This document shows positions 8,484-17,963 of a stretch of 64,000 nt of DNA, piece after piece; the stretch's first letter is position 1, and every line of letters starts with the position of its first letter. A program made the position numbers and the translations under genes. The stretch covers positions 300,001 through 364,000 of the forward strand of contig CAJNDS010001380.1 of the NCBI GenBank assembly GCA_905221605.1, written 5' to 3'. Under the pieces are notes generated by a model. That model worked only from the letters and a program-made list of their open reading frames with translations. It was not told the DNA's origin and did not search any database. Source of the DNA: Symbiodinium natans. Lineage: Eukaryota > Sar > Dinophyceae > Suessiales > Symbiodiniaceae.

Positions 8484-9150
8484 CTAGGGTTGGGGGTAGC
8501 CTCGGCCCTTCTCGGGCCTTCGGCGTGTCAGGGCCCGTAGAGGCCCTTATTTATTTGAAGGTCAGGGAAACCCTTTGTGTCTGCTCCTGGATTCCCCTTC
8601 TTTAAAGGCTTCAATTTAGCATCGATTTCACTACCAAAAAATCGCATTTTTCATTGCGGGTACGGGGGCCTGTTGAAGCCTTTTGAAGCATTTTGGTGGC
8701 TCTTGGGGTCTCTCGGGGCCTTGTTCGGACCTTCGGCGTGTCAGAGGTTTTCTTCATTTAAAGGTCAGGGAACCTATGAATGAGTTTTCGCCAATGAGTA
8801 TTTCAATCGCTAGGGTTTAAGCTCGGGTTCGGGGTAGCCTCGGCCCTTTTCGGGCCTTCGGCAAGTTAGGGCCCGTAGAGGCCCTTATTTGCTTGAAGGC
8901 CTTCGCAGGGTTTTGCGGTATTGGGGTTTAAGCTGGGGTTCGGGGTAGCCTCGGCCCTTTTCGGGCCTTCGGCACGTTAGGGCCCGTAGAGGCCCTTATT
9001 TACTTGAAGGCCGTCGTAGGGTTTTGCGGGGTTTGGGTTTAGGTTGGGTTCGGGGTAGCCTCGGTTCTTTTCGGGCCTTCGGCACGTTAGGGCCCGTAAA
9101 GGCCCTTATTTACTTGAAGGTTGTCGTAGGGTTTTGCGGTGTCAGAGTTT
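8484..9150 (+). repeat. ~112-bp tandem repeat
   Basis: Units contain GGGGTAGCCTCGGCCCTT, GGCCTTCGGCACGTTAGG and GGCCCTTATTTACTTGAAGG. Three consecutive copies start near 8820, 8932 and 9043, and a diverged one near 8484. The phrase 'ATCGCATTTTTCATTG' recurs at about 8640 and 9270. Confidence 0.85.
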
Positions 9151-9369
9151 AGGTTGGGGGCTCGTAGAGGTCCTTGCTGATTTGGGGGGAGCCATCGATT
9201 TCAGTACTAAAAAAGAACATTTTCATTGTGGGCAGGGGTGCCTAAAACCATCGTTTTCAATATTCAAAAATCGCATTTTTCATTGTGGGCACGGACAAAT
9301 CTTGTGGTCCCCCTTCCTTTAGTGGGCCTTTTGAAGCTTTTGAAGCCTTTTGGTGCCTCTTGGGGGCTT

Positions 9370-9965
9370 CCTGGGGTTGGTGTGGGGGGTTCTTGGGGCG
9401 CCTTGCCCTCCCTTGGCGTGGGGGGCCTTTGGCTGTGGCCCCTTGGCCTGGAGGGGTTTGGGGTGCTTGGTTCGGGGGGCCTTTGGCGGGGGGCCCTTGG
9501 GCTCGGGGAGCCTTGGCCCCAAAAGTTTTGGGGGCCCCTGGTTTAGGAGGGCCCTTGGCCCTTGGCTCGGGGGGCCCCTGGCCCGGGAAGCCCTTGGCCC
9601 GGAGGGCCCTCTTGGCCCGGACCTTGGCCGCCCCGTCAAGGGGTTTGGGGGGTCTTGGTGTGGGGGGCCCCTGGGCCCGCAAGCCCTTGGCCCGAGGGGC
9701 CCTTGACCCGGGGGGCCCTTGGCCCGGGGGGCCCTTGGCCCGGGGGGCCCTTGGCCCGGGGGGCCCTTGTTTGGCCCGGGGGGGCCCTTGTTTGGCCCGG
9801 GGGGCCCTTGTTTGGCCCGGGGGGCCCTTGTTTGGCCCGGGGGGCCCTTGTTTGGCCCGGGGGGCCCTTGGCCCGGGGGGCCCTTGGCCCGGGGGGCCCT
9901 TGGCCCATAACCAAGGGGGCCCTTGGCCCGGGGGCCCTTGGTCCGGGGGGCCCTTGGACCCCGAA
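9370..9965. repeat. GC-rich minisatellite
   Basis: Core of GGGGGGCCCTTGGCCC units (16-17 bp) at 9690-9770 and 9850-9910, with TTGTTTGGCCC-extended ~20-bp units between. Degenerate flanks. The G/P-rich frames on both strands (up to 277 codons) come from the repeat and are not credible proteins. Confidence 0.95.
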
Positions 9966-10199
9966 AATCCGACAAAATGCCCAAAATCACGAATTAAGCA
10001 ACCAGCCTGCCTGGACCCCCTCGCCAGCCTCCTGGTCCAGGAATCCAGCCACCAGGGGCCAAGGGGGCCCGGGGCAGGGGGGGCCGGCAAACCCTGAACC
10101 CAAAACCCTGAACCATTTTCAGAGGCAAAGGGTTACGATTTGGGGTTATACTTTAGCTACGCTAAAGGTGGTCTGGGTGCCGGCCATCCCTTAGCCGAG

Positions 10200-10365
10200 T
10201 ACTGACGTTGTCGTAAAAAAGGCCGATGTCCGTTGGCCTGTCCAGGACAGACGGTGAGGCTTAACCCTCACCTTTCCGTTTCTCTTTTCGCTTGGGCGCT
10301 CGGGCTGTAAGGCCCTCGGCCGAGCGTTCGGGGTCTGTCGCTCGACGGAAGCGACCCCTCACTTA
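10200..10365. other. unique spacer
   Basis: Unique sequence without heptamers. I recognise no gene. Confidence 0.3.
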
Positions 10366-10626
10366 GTTTAGGGTTTAGGGTTTAGGGTTTAGGGTTTAGG
10401 GTTTAGGGTTTAGGTTTTGTAGGGCTTCGGGGCTCCTAAACCCTTTACCCTAAACCCTAAACGCTAAACCCTGAACTCTTCTCTTCGGGCTCCAGGGTCG
10501 CGCTTTCAGGGTTTTAGAGGGCGGTACACTTTTTCCAGTTGTTGCGATTTATATGGGGTTTAGGGTGTAGGGTTTAGGGTTTCACTTTGTTTGGTTCAAG
10601 ATCCCGAATAAATGACCAGCCCCAAG

Positions 10627-10661
10627 AAGCGTACCCTTCTCATAATATGGTTACTGGACTA
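10627..10661 (+). mobile_element. M1b MITE fragment (right end)
   Basis: Ends ATATGGTTACTGGACTACCA, matching the right end of the copies at 36550 and 58118. Confidence 0.5.
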
Positions 10662-10756
10662 CCAAGAAAAGGTTTCCCCCTGGCCGCCGCATTGGCTTAC
10701 GAATTGAACCCTAGGGAAGCTGGGGGGGGTAGAACGCAGGCCGTGTTTGTTTGGTG

Positions 10757-10905
10757 TGTAGTGGGGTGGGGTGGGGTGGGGTGCGGTGGGGTGGGGTGGG
10801 GTGGGGTGGGGTGGGGTGGGGGGGGGGGGGGGGGGGGGGGGGGGTGGGGGAGGGGGGGGTGGGGTGGAGGGGGGGGGGTGGGGGGGTGGGGTGGGAGGGG
10901 GGCGG
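10757..10905 (+). repeat. G-rich GGGGT/poly-G tract
   Basis: GGGGT repeats, then G about 25 long, then mixed. Strong G-quadruplex potential. Confidence 0.95.
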
Positions 10906-11009
10906 TTTAGAGGGTTTAGGTTAGGATGGGCAACAACAGGAGCGCCTAACCGGACTGAGGCCACTGGTAGCTGGCCACGCTAGACTGTTATTTGTTCAGA
11001 GTGAGGCCG

Positions 11010-11118
11010 CAATATATATAGTATATTATATATATATACCTACATCCATATATGCATATGCTTATACATATACATATACATATCCATAATCATAACATAT
11101 ACTTACATATACATATAC
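11010..11118. repeat. AT-rich (TATA/CATA)n segment
   Basis: TATATA and ACATATACAT repeats. Confidence 0.85.
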
Positions 11119-11149
11119 ATCCCACGGGCGTTAACCGTCGTGCGTTTTT

Positions 11150-11491
11150 TTGCAAATAAGCATTTGGCCTAGGCGGGAGCACGAGTTTGAACGTGGTTTT
11201 AGTCCAAAAAAAAGTGCAAGTTGCAGAGGCCGTTTTGTGAAAACCATGGCAGGCGTGGTACTTTCGGTGATCGCGCATGCCTGTTTTTCGTGTCTTGTTT
11301 TGAAAGTGGCTCGCAGGCCGAAAACACTGCGTATGCCGATGTTTTCGTGGTTTCACGGTGCAAAAACGTGGTTTTTCGAAAAAACCCCATGTTTGTGTTT
11401 TTTTGGTGTTATTTCGCTTGCATGCGCCGCTTCAATGCAAAACGCTGTTGCCTGTAAGCAACATCGTAAAAATTTGGGCGAATGGGAATAG
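11150..11491 (+). CDS. 113-codon ORF, unknown
   Basis: One of the few non-repetitive, heptamer-free ORFs of this length. Basic N-terminus, then a hydrophobic Cys/Phe-rich stretch (GVVLSVIAHACFSCLVL) that could span a membrane. Overlapping frames are also open on both strands, so coding status is doubtful. Confidence 0.3.
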   Translation: MQISIWPRREHEFERGFSPKKSASCRGRFVKTMAGVVLSVIAHACFSCLVLKVARRPKTLRMPMFSWFHGAKTWFFEKTPCLCFFGVISLACAASMQNAVACKQHRKNLGEWE

Positions 11492-11696
11492 GGCTTAGCC
11501 CTTCCCTGAATGCTTTGCGGTCCACGGTTCTTCTTGGCCGTATGCGAAGCACCAGGAAACGGGGGGGTGGGGGGGGCAGCAGGCTTCAGGGACTTTGGTG
11601 AAGAGCTAAGGGATTTGTGCTGGTCGGCCTCTTGGGGGGTTTGAGGTTTAGGGTTCAGGGGTCTGAGTATAGGATTGACGAGTGTCTTCTGCCGGG

Positions 11697-11924
11697 CTAG
11701 AGGAAGGCAGGGCAAGAAGGAAAGCTTGTTTGGCGCACGTCCGTCTGTTCACAAGCTGGCCAAGTAATGGCCCGTGCTGGAAAGCAAATCTCCCATCTCC
11801 ATTGATAAATTGATAAGATCTGACGTATTTCCAAGGATCGAGAATCGGCACTCCTTTGGAGTGACTGCGCAAGGTGTTCGGGATACTTTTCTTCAAGATA
11901 CTCCAAAAGTCCAAAAGAAATCAA
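11697..11924 (-). CDS. 75-codon minus-strand ORF, unknown
   Basis: Starts MISFGLLEYLEEKYPEHLAQ and has balanced composition. Another minus frame (11648-11914) is open over the same bases, so one is a shadow. No family recognised. Confidence 0.35.
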   Translation of the reverse strand: MISFGLLEYLEEKYPEHLAQSLQRSADSRSLEIRQILSIYQWRWEICFPARAITWPACEQTDVRQTSFPSCPAFL

Positions 11925-12061
11925 CCCCTCCCGTATTCACATGTACCAGCTTTCGGTGGCCACTTTCACCTTAAGGGAGAAAATACCTGGACTTGACAAC
12001 TGTTGTGCATGCATGCGTAGCAGTTACACGTGGACACTCAAGAAGAACCGACGCTATTATG

Positions 12062-12062
<1 letters not shown>

Positions 12063-12114
<52 letters not shown>
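12063..12114 (+). repeat. poly-C tract
   Basis: About 50 C in a row, the longest homopolymer in the window. Confidence 0.97.
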
Positions 12115-12116
<2 letters not shown>

Positions 12117-12121
12117 ACCCA

Positions 12122-12250
12122 AAGCACCCCGTGGCGAAGGCTCCAGGTTCAGGAACAGAAGGAATGGGGTTAACAGGCGGTACGGCGGTCGAAGTGTTCG
12201 AGTGGCCAGTTAGGAATGGTTGGAAGCTGCGACAGCCAAGGCGCAACCAA
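12122..12250 (+). CDS. exon-like island after poly-C
   Basis: Frame with GGTAVEVFEWPVRNGWKLRQ, followed by Pro-rich sequence. The frame is open upstream only through the poly-C. Confidence 0.35.
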
Positions 12251-12349
12251 ACCCCCCCCCCACCCCTCCACCACCCCCCCAAACCCCCAACCAACCGCAG
12301 TCAAAAGTGTGCAAAACGCACGACGGCAATTGACCCGTCGGCATAACAG

Positions 12350-12455
12350 TACACTTATTATATTGATTCCATTCTTATTATTATTCGTATTATATTAGTA
12401 ATATTATTATTATTATTATGATTATTATTATTATTAATATATTATATAATATCTG
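12350..12455. repeat. (ATT)n microsatellite
   Basis: Interrupted ATT/TTA repeats. Confidence 0.9.
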
Positions 12456-12678
12456 TTTAACGTTTGTTTTGTCCTTACATTGGTGTGCGCATTGTAAGGG
12501 GCCGCGATACACCCTCCTATAGCAGTAAAAACGAGCTCTGCTTCATATAGTCATACCTGTTAAGCTTGGTTTGGCTATCCAGCCTTAATTAACCCCAACA
12601 ACCCTAAACTCTAAACCCTAAACCCTAAACCCTCTAAACCTGTAGCCCTCAAAGAGCCGAAGCCCAGAAGAGATTTGA

Positions 12679-12783
12679 AGCCGAGGTTTGCTACGGTTTG
12701 CCAAGCAGAACCTCCGACTCACGTGCAAGTTGAACCACAACGACCTGCTCCTTGGGATTTTCTTCAGCATCCTTGTTTACTAA
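12679..12783 (+). CDS. exon-like island
   Basis: Frame LRFAKQNLRLTCKLNHNDLL then GIFFSILVY, to TAA at 12781. The hydrophobic C-terminal end suggests a membrane segment. Confidence 0.4.
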   Translation, partial: SRGLLRFAKQNLRLTCKLNHNDLLLGIFFSILVY

Positions 12784-12786
12784 TTG

Positions 12787-12868
12787 TTGAAGAACCCCCC
12801 CCCCCCGTCCCCCCCCCCCTCCCCCCCCCCCCCCCCCCCCCCCTCCCCCCCCCCCTCCCCCCCCCCCC
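12787..12868 (+). repeat. C-rich tract
   Basis: Runs of 8-19 C separated by single T or G. Confidence 0.95.
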
Positions 12869-13040
12869 CACCCCCCCCTAAAAAAAAACATGGAACATGT
12901 TCTTCCTTGTAAGGGCTTTTTGGGATTACTATTTTGCATTTTGATTTCATTGGGGGGGGGGGGTAGGGGGGGGGGGTTTCTTAGGCAAACAGTAGTTGTT
13001 TGATGCTTCAGCAATGAGTAGGCTAAAGCTACCTTCCCAG

Positions 13041-13255
13041 GTTTTTGAGAGCTGACCAGCTCCACCCTAGATGTGCCCAGTAGTACCCTTATTTTCTTTT
13101 TTTTGGGAGGTTTCGGTTCCTTATAAACCCCTTTAAGCAAAAAAGGGCACCCTTTTAAGCCTAGGTTTTTACTGGGCAGCTTAGTCCCAATCGTCTTCGT
13201 TGCCAGCAAGAAAATCATCTCCTCCACACGTCTCAAATCCCCTAAGACCTACTAA
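13041..13255 (+). CDS. two exon-like parts joined across an M1 element
   Basis: Part a (13041-13079): CTTCCCAG acceptor, FLRADQLHPRCA. Removing 13080-13179 as a GTAGTA...GGGCAG intron joins it in frame to part b (13180-13255): HLVPIVFVASKKIISSTRLK and onward to TAA at 13253. The 100-nt intron is exactly the M1 body. Product unknown. Confidence 0.45.
13073..13181 (+). mobile_element. M1 MITE
   Basis: TGCCCAGTAGTACCC left end, GGTTTTTACTGGGCAGC right end, about 109 bp. Contains the shared AAGCAAAAAAGGGCACCC. Confidence 0.8.
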
Positions 13256-13380
13256 ACCCTAAAAAAACCCAATGCCTTATAACCTGAAGACCCCAGACCC
13301 TAAACCTAAACCTAAACCGAAATCCCAAACCCTGCCCTAAACCCTAAACCCCTATAACCCTTAAAACCCCAAACCCTACA
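13250..13380 (-). repeat. degenerate CCCTAAA tract
   Basis: Mostly variant units. Confidence 0.7.
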
Positions 13381-13395
13381 TCGCCTCCGGCCCAG

Positions 13396-13429
13396 GCACC
13401 TCATCGCCTTGAAGACCTGGAGACCCGGG
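13396..13429 (+). CDS. micro-exon candidate
   Basis: CCGGCCCAG acceptor, APHRLEDLETR, GTTAGG donor. CCCTAAA left, TTAGGG right. Confidence 0.35.
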
Positions 13430-13620
13430 GTTAGGGGGTTAGGGTTTAGGGTTTAGGGGATGGTTTTAGAGGGTTCGGGTTATAGGGTTCAGGGTTTAGA
13501 GCTTAGGGTTAGGGTTTAGGGCTTAGGGTTTTTCGAGCTTAGGGTTGAGGGTTTTAGGATTAGGTTGGGCTTCAGGGTTCAGGGTTTAGGGCCTAGGGAT
13601 TAGGGGCTTCAGCGAGCTTG
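13430..13620 (+). repeat. degenerate TTTAGGG block
   Basis: TTTAGGG, TTCAGGG and CTTAGGG mixed. Confidence 0.8.
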
Positions 13621-13758
13621 GGGCTTCACGAGGTTCACTGATTTTTAGGCAGAATGAGGTAACCTACAGAAACCTTCAGGGGGTCTCAGGTACCTAATTC
13701 TCCTCTTTTCGTTCGAGGAAGTAGTAAGCAAATCCTACACCCCGAACCCTAAAACAAG

Positions 13759-13854
13759 GGCCACCCTTCTGAGGAGATTTCACCGACTTGTTGGGGACCG
13801 TCCTTGTATACCAACGACGACGCGACACCGTGGGCCAGAAACCCTGTCACCTAG
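13759..13854 (+). CDS. exon-like island
   Basis: 31 codons, GHPSEEISPTCWGPSLYTND and on to TAG at 13852. It directly precedes an M3 copy. Confidence 0.4.
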   Translation, partial: GHPSEEISPTCWGPSLYTNDDATPWARNPVT

Positions 13855-13881
13855 ACACGTTGAAATGGTCTGGGCATCTAA

Positions 13882-14010
13882 GGTAGTTTTTACTGGGGCA
13901 ATATGGTCCCTTACCTCCTTTGAAGAATTCTGATGTATACTGGGCCCTTGGACTTGGGGATATAGGGTTTAGGGTTTAGGTATATGGGGTCCCGTTCAAA
14001 GGGCACCATA
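13882..14010 (+). mobile_element. M3 MITE split by TTTAGGG
   Basis: Left half with ATATGGTCCCTTACCTCC and GGGCCCTTGG. Two TTTAGGG units lie at about 13965, then a decayed right half (TGGGGTCCCGTTCAAAGGG). Confidence 0.55.
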
Positions 14011-14124
14011 CTTGCTGTCGGAGTGCGGTGATTGGGGCCCTAAACCCTAAACCTAACCCTAAACCCCAAACCCTAAACCCTAAACCCTAAACCCTAAACC
14101 TGACGCTGAACCTCGACATGCATG

Positions 14125-14241
14125 GACAATGATGCGGAGGAGGAGATCGCGCCGTTAAGCAGGAGCCGATTCTCAGGAACCCAGACACCTCCAAAACCCT
14201 TACAAAGGAATATCCTTAAAAAGGCATCCATCCTAATATAA
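14125..14241 (+). CDS. exon-like island
   Basis: 38 codons, DNDAEEEIAPLSRSRFSGTQ and onward, Pro/Lys-rich toward TAA at 14239. Confidence 0.4.
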   Translation, partial: DNDAEEEIAPLSRSRFSGTQTPPKPLQRNILKKASILI

Positions 14242-14504
14242 TGGAACCTTATATTGATTTTAAGGCATATTCCTTAATGAAGGGGTTTTGGAGTCTCTGG
14301 GAATGGGCAAATGCGATGGGCAAGCATAGGTTGACGTCGATTGTGCGGAACGGACGGATGGGCCAAGACCATCTTTTCAATCCGCCCGAGATGCCAAAGA
14401 GCTGGCATGAGGCACCTGCCGAGCGGAACTTCTTTCTAGAGACTCACGCTGGGGGAGGGTGGCCTGTGGGTTCATCCCACGCCATGGCGGGACCTTCAAG
14501 CTAG
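14241..14504 (+). CDS. 87-codon ORF, unknown
   Basis: ATG-started, non-repetitive, aromatic-rich (MEPYIDFKAYSLMKGFWSLW). It begins at the end of the previous island. No family recognised. Confidence 0.35.
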   Translation: MEPYIDFKAYSLMKGFWSLWEWANAMGKHRLTSIVRNGRMGQDHLFNPPEMPKSWHEAPAERNFFLETHAGGGWPVGSSHAMAGPSS

Positions 14505-14527
14505 GAAGGGCCCTCCCCAACCAAGGA

Positions 14528-14617
14528 GCAGACTACGCTGCTGCTGTACTCCTGGCACATGTGCTCCTCGAAGTCCAGTGGCAGCGCCGGTCAAAGCACG
14601 TCGATAAATTATTGTAA
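14528..14617 (+). CDS. exon-like island
   Basis: 29 codons, ADYAAAVLLAHVLLEVQWQR, then RSKHVDKLL and TAA. Confidence 0.4.
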   Translation, partial: ADYAAAVLLAHVLLEVQWQRRSKHVDKLL

Positions 14618-14709
14618 ACGAGCTCTATTTCGTCTCTTCCGTTTTCTTCTCTTTTCTCTATTTCTCCTCTATTTCTCACTTCTCATTTTTGTGTCTTCCT
14701 TGCGAGATG

Positions 14710-14840
14710 CTTAGGGTTCAGGGTTCAGGGTTCAGGGTTCAGGGTTCAGGGTTCAGGGTTTAGGGTTTAGGGTTTAGGGTTTAGGGTTTAGGGTTTAGGG
14801 TTTAGGGTTTAGGGTTTAGGGTTTAGGGTTTAGGGTTTAG
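14710..14840 (+). repeat. TTCAGGG to TTTAGGG array
   Basis: About six TTCAGGG units switch abruptly to about eleven TTTAGGG units. Confidence 0.95.
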
Positions 14841-15124
14841 AGCGACCAGGGGTCTTTTTATTCGTTTCCCCTTTGGGGTTTAAGAGGGTTTAGGGTTCAG
14901 TTCAGCTGTTTCTAGAATATGTGTTGAATGCGACGCCCTCGAACAATGTGTGCCTCCATGTGCGTTTGTGTGTGTGTGTTGTGAGGCAATTGAGTGTGGC
15001 ATGCTTTTGTGTTAAGGTTCAGAATCTAGGGTTTAGGTTTCGAGGTTTTGAGGGGTTAGGGTTTAGGGTGGTAGGGCCGTCTTGGGGGGTTATCTTTTGG
15101 ATATCTTCGGCGTGGCTGTGTCAG

Positions 15125-15241
15125 GACACTGATGCGGAAGATCTTGACAACGTGGAGGAAGGGCTTGTCCCTTTGTCTGCACGAGCCCTCCTAGTGGTTT
15201 CAGAGGGTTGTGTTTCGTTGTTCCGCGGAGTCCGATACTGA
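15125..15241 (+). CDS. 117-nt exon-like island
   Basis: GCTGTGTCAG acceptor; acidic start DTDAEDLDNVEEGLVPLSAR, then hydrophobic ALLVVSEGCVSLF, to TGA at 15239. The frame stays free of TAA/TAG for about 60 further codons. Confidence 0.45.
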   Translation, partial: DTDAEDLDNVEEGLVPLSARALLVVSEGCVSLFRGVRY

Positions 15242-15299
15242 GAAGATGCCATAGTTCCTGCGCAGTTTTGAAGATGCCATAGTTCCTGCGCAGCTTTAC
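15242..15299 (+). repeat. 28-bp tandem duplication
   Basis: GAAGATGCCATAGTTCCTGC plus CAGNTTT occurs twice in a row with one difference. The length is not a multiple of three, so it shifts frame. Confidence 0.85.
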
Positions 15300-15437
15300 T
15301 CAGGAAGTTGACATGACAGGATCAGTATGAGTCATATTGCCATGCGTTGCCGCGAATGACACAGCGTCTCGCTCCCTCTCAGAAGAATTGAAGCATCGCA
15401 CCTTGTAACGAGCTGCAGGCATTGCAAGCCGGATGCC

Positions 15438-15530
15438 TGAACCCTAAACCCTAAACCCTAAACCCTAAACCCCAAACCCCAAACCCCAAACCCCAAACCC
15501 CGAACCCCGAACCCCAAACCCCAAACCCCG
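15438..15530 (-). repeat. CCCTAAA to CCCCAAA array
   Basis: Four CCCTAAA units, then CCCCAAA units with CCCCGAA variants. Confidence 0.9.
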
Positions 15531-15873
15531 CCACCCCCTCCCCTCGCTCTTGCCTCGCCCACTTAAATTGCAGGTATGGACCCCACTTAACTGAAAAGTT
15601 TTTGAGCTTGCGGCCTAGGAAAGGATTCCTTGACATCTCTTTGGCCCTTAAGGGGCTAAGTAATAAGAGCAGAAGCGGGATCCCTGTAGGATATATGTTT
15701 TCTCAAGGGGGGTTGTAAGCACTAGGGAACTTCAAGCGGATGTTCCGAAATCAACTCTATTCCTACTTGCATTCCTGCATATCACGATTCCCCTAACCCT
15801 GAAAACCTAAACCCTAAGCCCTAAGCCCTAAACCCGAAACCCTAAAGCCTTTCTGACGCCATGCTGGGCCCAG

Positions 15874-15927
15874 GACAATACCAACTCTGGCAAGCTCAAG
15901 AACGGCCACGCTGGGGAGGCGTTTCGG
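15874..15927 (+). CDS. exon-like island
   Basis: GCTGGGCCCAG acceptor, 18 whole codons DNTNSGKLKNGHAGEAFR, GTTTTGG donor. Both phases 0. CCCTAAA left. Confidence 0.45.
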
Positions 15928-15939
15928 GTTTTGGGCTTC

Positions 15940-16030
15940 GAGTTAGGGTTGAGGGTTGAGGGTTAGGGTTTATCGGGTTCAGGGTTTAGGGTTTAGGGTT
16001 TAGGGTTAGGGTTTATCGAGTTTAGGGTTC
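15940..16030 (+). repeat. TTTAGGG tract
   Basis: TTGAGGG and TTTAGGG units, with TTTATCG interruptions. Confidence 0.8.
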
Positions 16031-16258
16031 AGTGGAGCCCAGTGAGGCCAAGACTGCCCGGAGTTTACATGGCTAACGGATAGACCCCTTAGCAGCCAAC
16101 CCGAGAACCTCATGCCCCTCATTTAGGGTTTGGGGTTTGGGGTTTAGGGTTCATCTTGGGTCTAGCACAAGCCCTAAAGCTAGAGACCCTGTAACCCTGA
16201 AGCTCAAAACCCTAAACTCTCTGTGGGTTTAGCGTTCAATTGGGCTTTCCCCTGAAAC

Positions 16259-16399
16259 CCCAATTGCCTTCAAGCCATGAACTCCACGGACTTCCTCCGC
16301 AGCACCATTGGGTCTCAGATTCAGGTTCATGGCTTGATGGGTTTCGGGCTTGTGCCGCTGAGGACTTGGGGTTTTGGGTTCATGGGTTTGGGGTTACCC
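16259..16399 (+). CDS. exon-like island with inverted repeat
   Basis: 47-codon open frame, MNSTDFLRSTIGSQIQVHGL and on. It contains CAAGCCATGAAC (16271-16282) and its exact inverse GTTCATGGCTTG (16325-16336). A CAG/GTTCAT donor lies at 16325. Confidence 0.35.
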
Positions 16400-16472
16400 T
16401 AAACCCTAAACCCTAAACCCTAAACCCTAAACCCTAAACCCTAAACCCTAAACCCTAAACCCTAAACCCTAA
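16396..16472 (-). repeat. CCCTAAA array
   Basis: About eleven perfect units. Confidence 0.97.
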
Positions 16473-16518
16473 GCCAGGTAGCTGCGGCTTTACAGAGCCT
16501 CTAGAATCCTAGACTGAG

Positions 16519-16595
16519 TTTGGGGTTTAGGGTTTAGGGTTTAGGGTTTAGGGTTTAGGGTTTAGGGTTTAGGGTTTAGGGTTTAGGGTTTAGGA
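16519..16595 (+). repeat. TTTAGGG array
   Basis: About eleven perfect units, mirroring the array at 16396 across a 46-bp unique spacer. Confidence 0.97.
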
Positions 16596-16605
16596 TCTAA
16601 GCCAG

Positions 16606-16684
16606 AAGCTGGTTCTGCAGAGCTACGAGGGGCACCCGAGCCTTCTGAGGCGACGAAATCCGGCAACGGGCGGGCCTTCTCCAG
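16606..16684 (+). CDS. 79-nt exon-like island
   Basis: TAAGCCAG acceptor, KLVLQSYEGHPSLLRRRNPA then TGGPSP, GTGGATG donor. TTTAGGG on both sides. Confidence 0.5.
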
Positions 16685-16694
16685 GTGGATGATG

Positions 16695-16885
16695 GGGTTT
16701 TTGGGGGTTTAGGGTTTAGGGTTTAGGGTTTAGGGTTTAGGGTTTGGGGTGTAGGGTTTAGGGTTTTTTTTGGGGGGTTCTGGGTTTTTTTTGGGGGGGT
16801 TTTTGGGGGTTTAGGGTTTGGGGTTTCGGGTTATAGGGTTTTGGGTTTAGGGCTTCGGGTTTACAGGGTTCAGGGATTAGGGTAC
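16695..16885 (+). repeat. TTTAGGG block
   Basis: Five clean units, then T-rich variants (TTTTTTTTGGGGGG). Confidence 0.85.
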
Positions 16886-16946
16886 CTAGGAGCTTCTTCC
16901 CAAAAATCGAAGTCCTAAATCCTCGCACCCTACCTCAGACTTTCAG

Positions 16947-16991
16947 ATGCCGCGGCATGCCCTGGCAAAGCAGTTACGGATGTCCATACTT
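16947..16991 (+). CDS. exon-like island
   Basis: ACTTTCAG acceptor, 15 whole codons MPRHALAKQLRMSIL, donor GTTTAGG at 16992. Phases 0/0. Confidence 0.4.
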
Positions 16992-17029
16992 GTTTAGGGT
17001 TTCGGGTTCAGGGTTTAGGGCAGGGTTTG

Positions 17030-17262
17030 GCGTAACTTGTTTCCGGAAGGGCTTACTGCTTTGGATGCTAGAGACAGAAGTGGAGTTGCAAGTATTTCGA
17101 ACAAAGTTCCCTGCAAGGATCATGTAGTTAAAGGGCTAGCTATGCTTGGGTACGAAAGTCACGACGGAAGTCCAGTATGCACATGGACCCTGAGCGCTAA
17201 ACCTCAGCCCTAAATGAGCACATCGGCCGTTGAGCGAGTGAAGGCGTGCAGAAGGGTTAGAC
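17030..17262. other. unique spacer
   Basis: Heptamer-free sequence with no frame I would defend. Confidence 0.3.
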
Positions 17263-17399
17263 CGCCCTAAACCCTAAACCCCGAACCCGGAACCCGGAAC
17301 CCTAATCCCGAAAAACCTAAACAGGACCCGTTGTGCCATGTCAAATCAAGGTCTCCAGATATTCTTGACTACCCTAGGTACCCTACATTCCCTGAACCC

Positions 17400-17515
17400 C
17401 ATGAACCCTAAACCCTAAACCAATCCTAAACCCCAAAACGTACACTAACCCTAAACCCTAAACCTTAAACCCCAAACCCCAAACCCTAAACCCTAAACCC
17501 CAAACCCAAACCCAT
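17400..17515 (-). repeat. CCCTAAA/CCCCAAA tract
   Basis: Mixed units. Confidence 0.85.
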
Positions 17516-17534
17516 TCTGCTTCGCTTTAGGCAG

Positions 17535-17610
17535 ACCTCGCCAGACTCCGCTAGTTCGGGGGCCGCCTCGGCGAATACCTGGGCCGAGGTGTCTGCAGCT
17601 GTGGAGTTTG
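17535..17610 (+). CDS. exon-like island
   Basis: TAGGCAG acceptor, TSPDSASSGAASANTWAEVS then AAVEF, donor GTTTAGG at 17611. Ser/Ala-rich. CCCTAAA left, TTTAGGG right. Confidence 0.45.
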
Positions 17611-17885
17611 GTTTAGGGTTTAGGGTTTAGGGTTTGGGGTTTGGGGTTTAGGGTTTAAGGTTTGGGGTTTGGGGTTTTGGGTTTGGGGTTTGGGGATTAG
17701 GGTTTAGGGTTTTGGGTTTAGGGTTTAGGGTTTAGGGTTTGGGGATTAGGGTTTAGGGTTTAGGTTTGGGGTTTGGGGATTAGGGTTCAGGGTTTTGGGT
17801 TTAGGGTTTTGGGTTTAGGGTTTGGGGATTAGGGTTTGGGGATTAGGGTTTAGGGTTTAGGGTTTCGGGTTTAGAGTTTGGGGCC
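17611..17885 (+). repeat. TTTAGGG/TTTGGGG block
   Basis: Alternating TTTAGGG, TTTGGGG and GATTAGGG phrases repeated in larger units. Confidence 0.9.
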
Positions 17886-17963
17886 CTAAGCCCCAGAACC
17901 ACCCAACCTGGGCCTTGATAGTGCGTGGATAGGATGGCGCCAAGTTTTCAATCCTACGAATTG

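Noticed and set aside
9257-10097. 270- and 277-codon G/P-rich ORFs
   Set aside because: Products of the GGGCCC minisatellite in several frames of both strands at once.
12691-13236. 181-codon minus ORF
   Set aside because: Held open by a poly-G stretch and crosses the M1 element.
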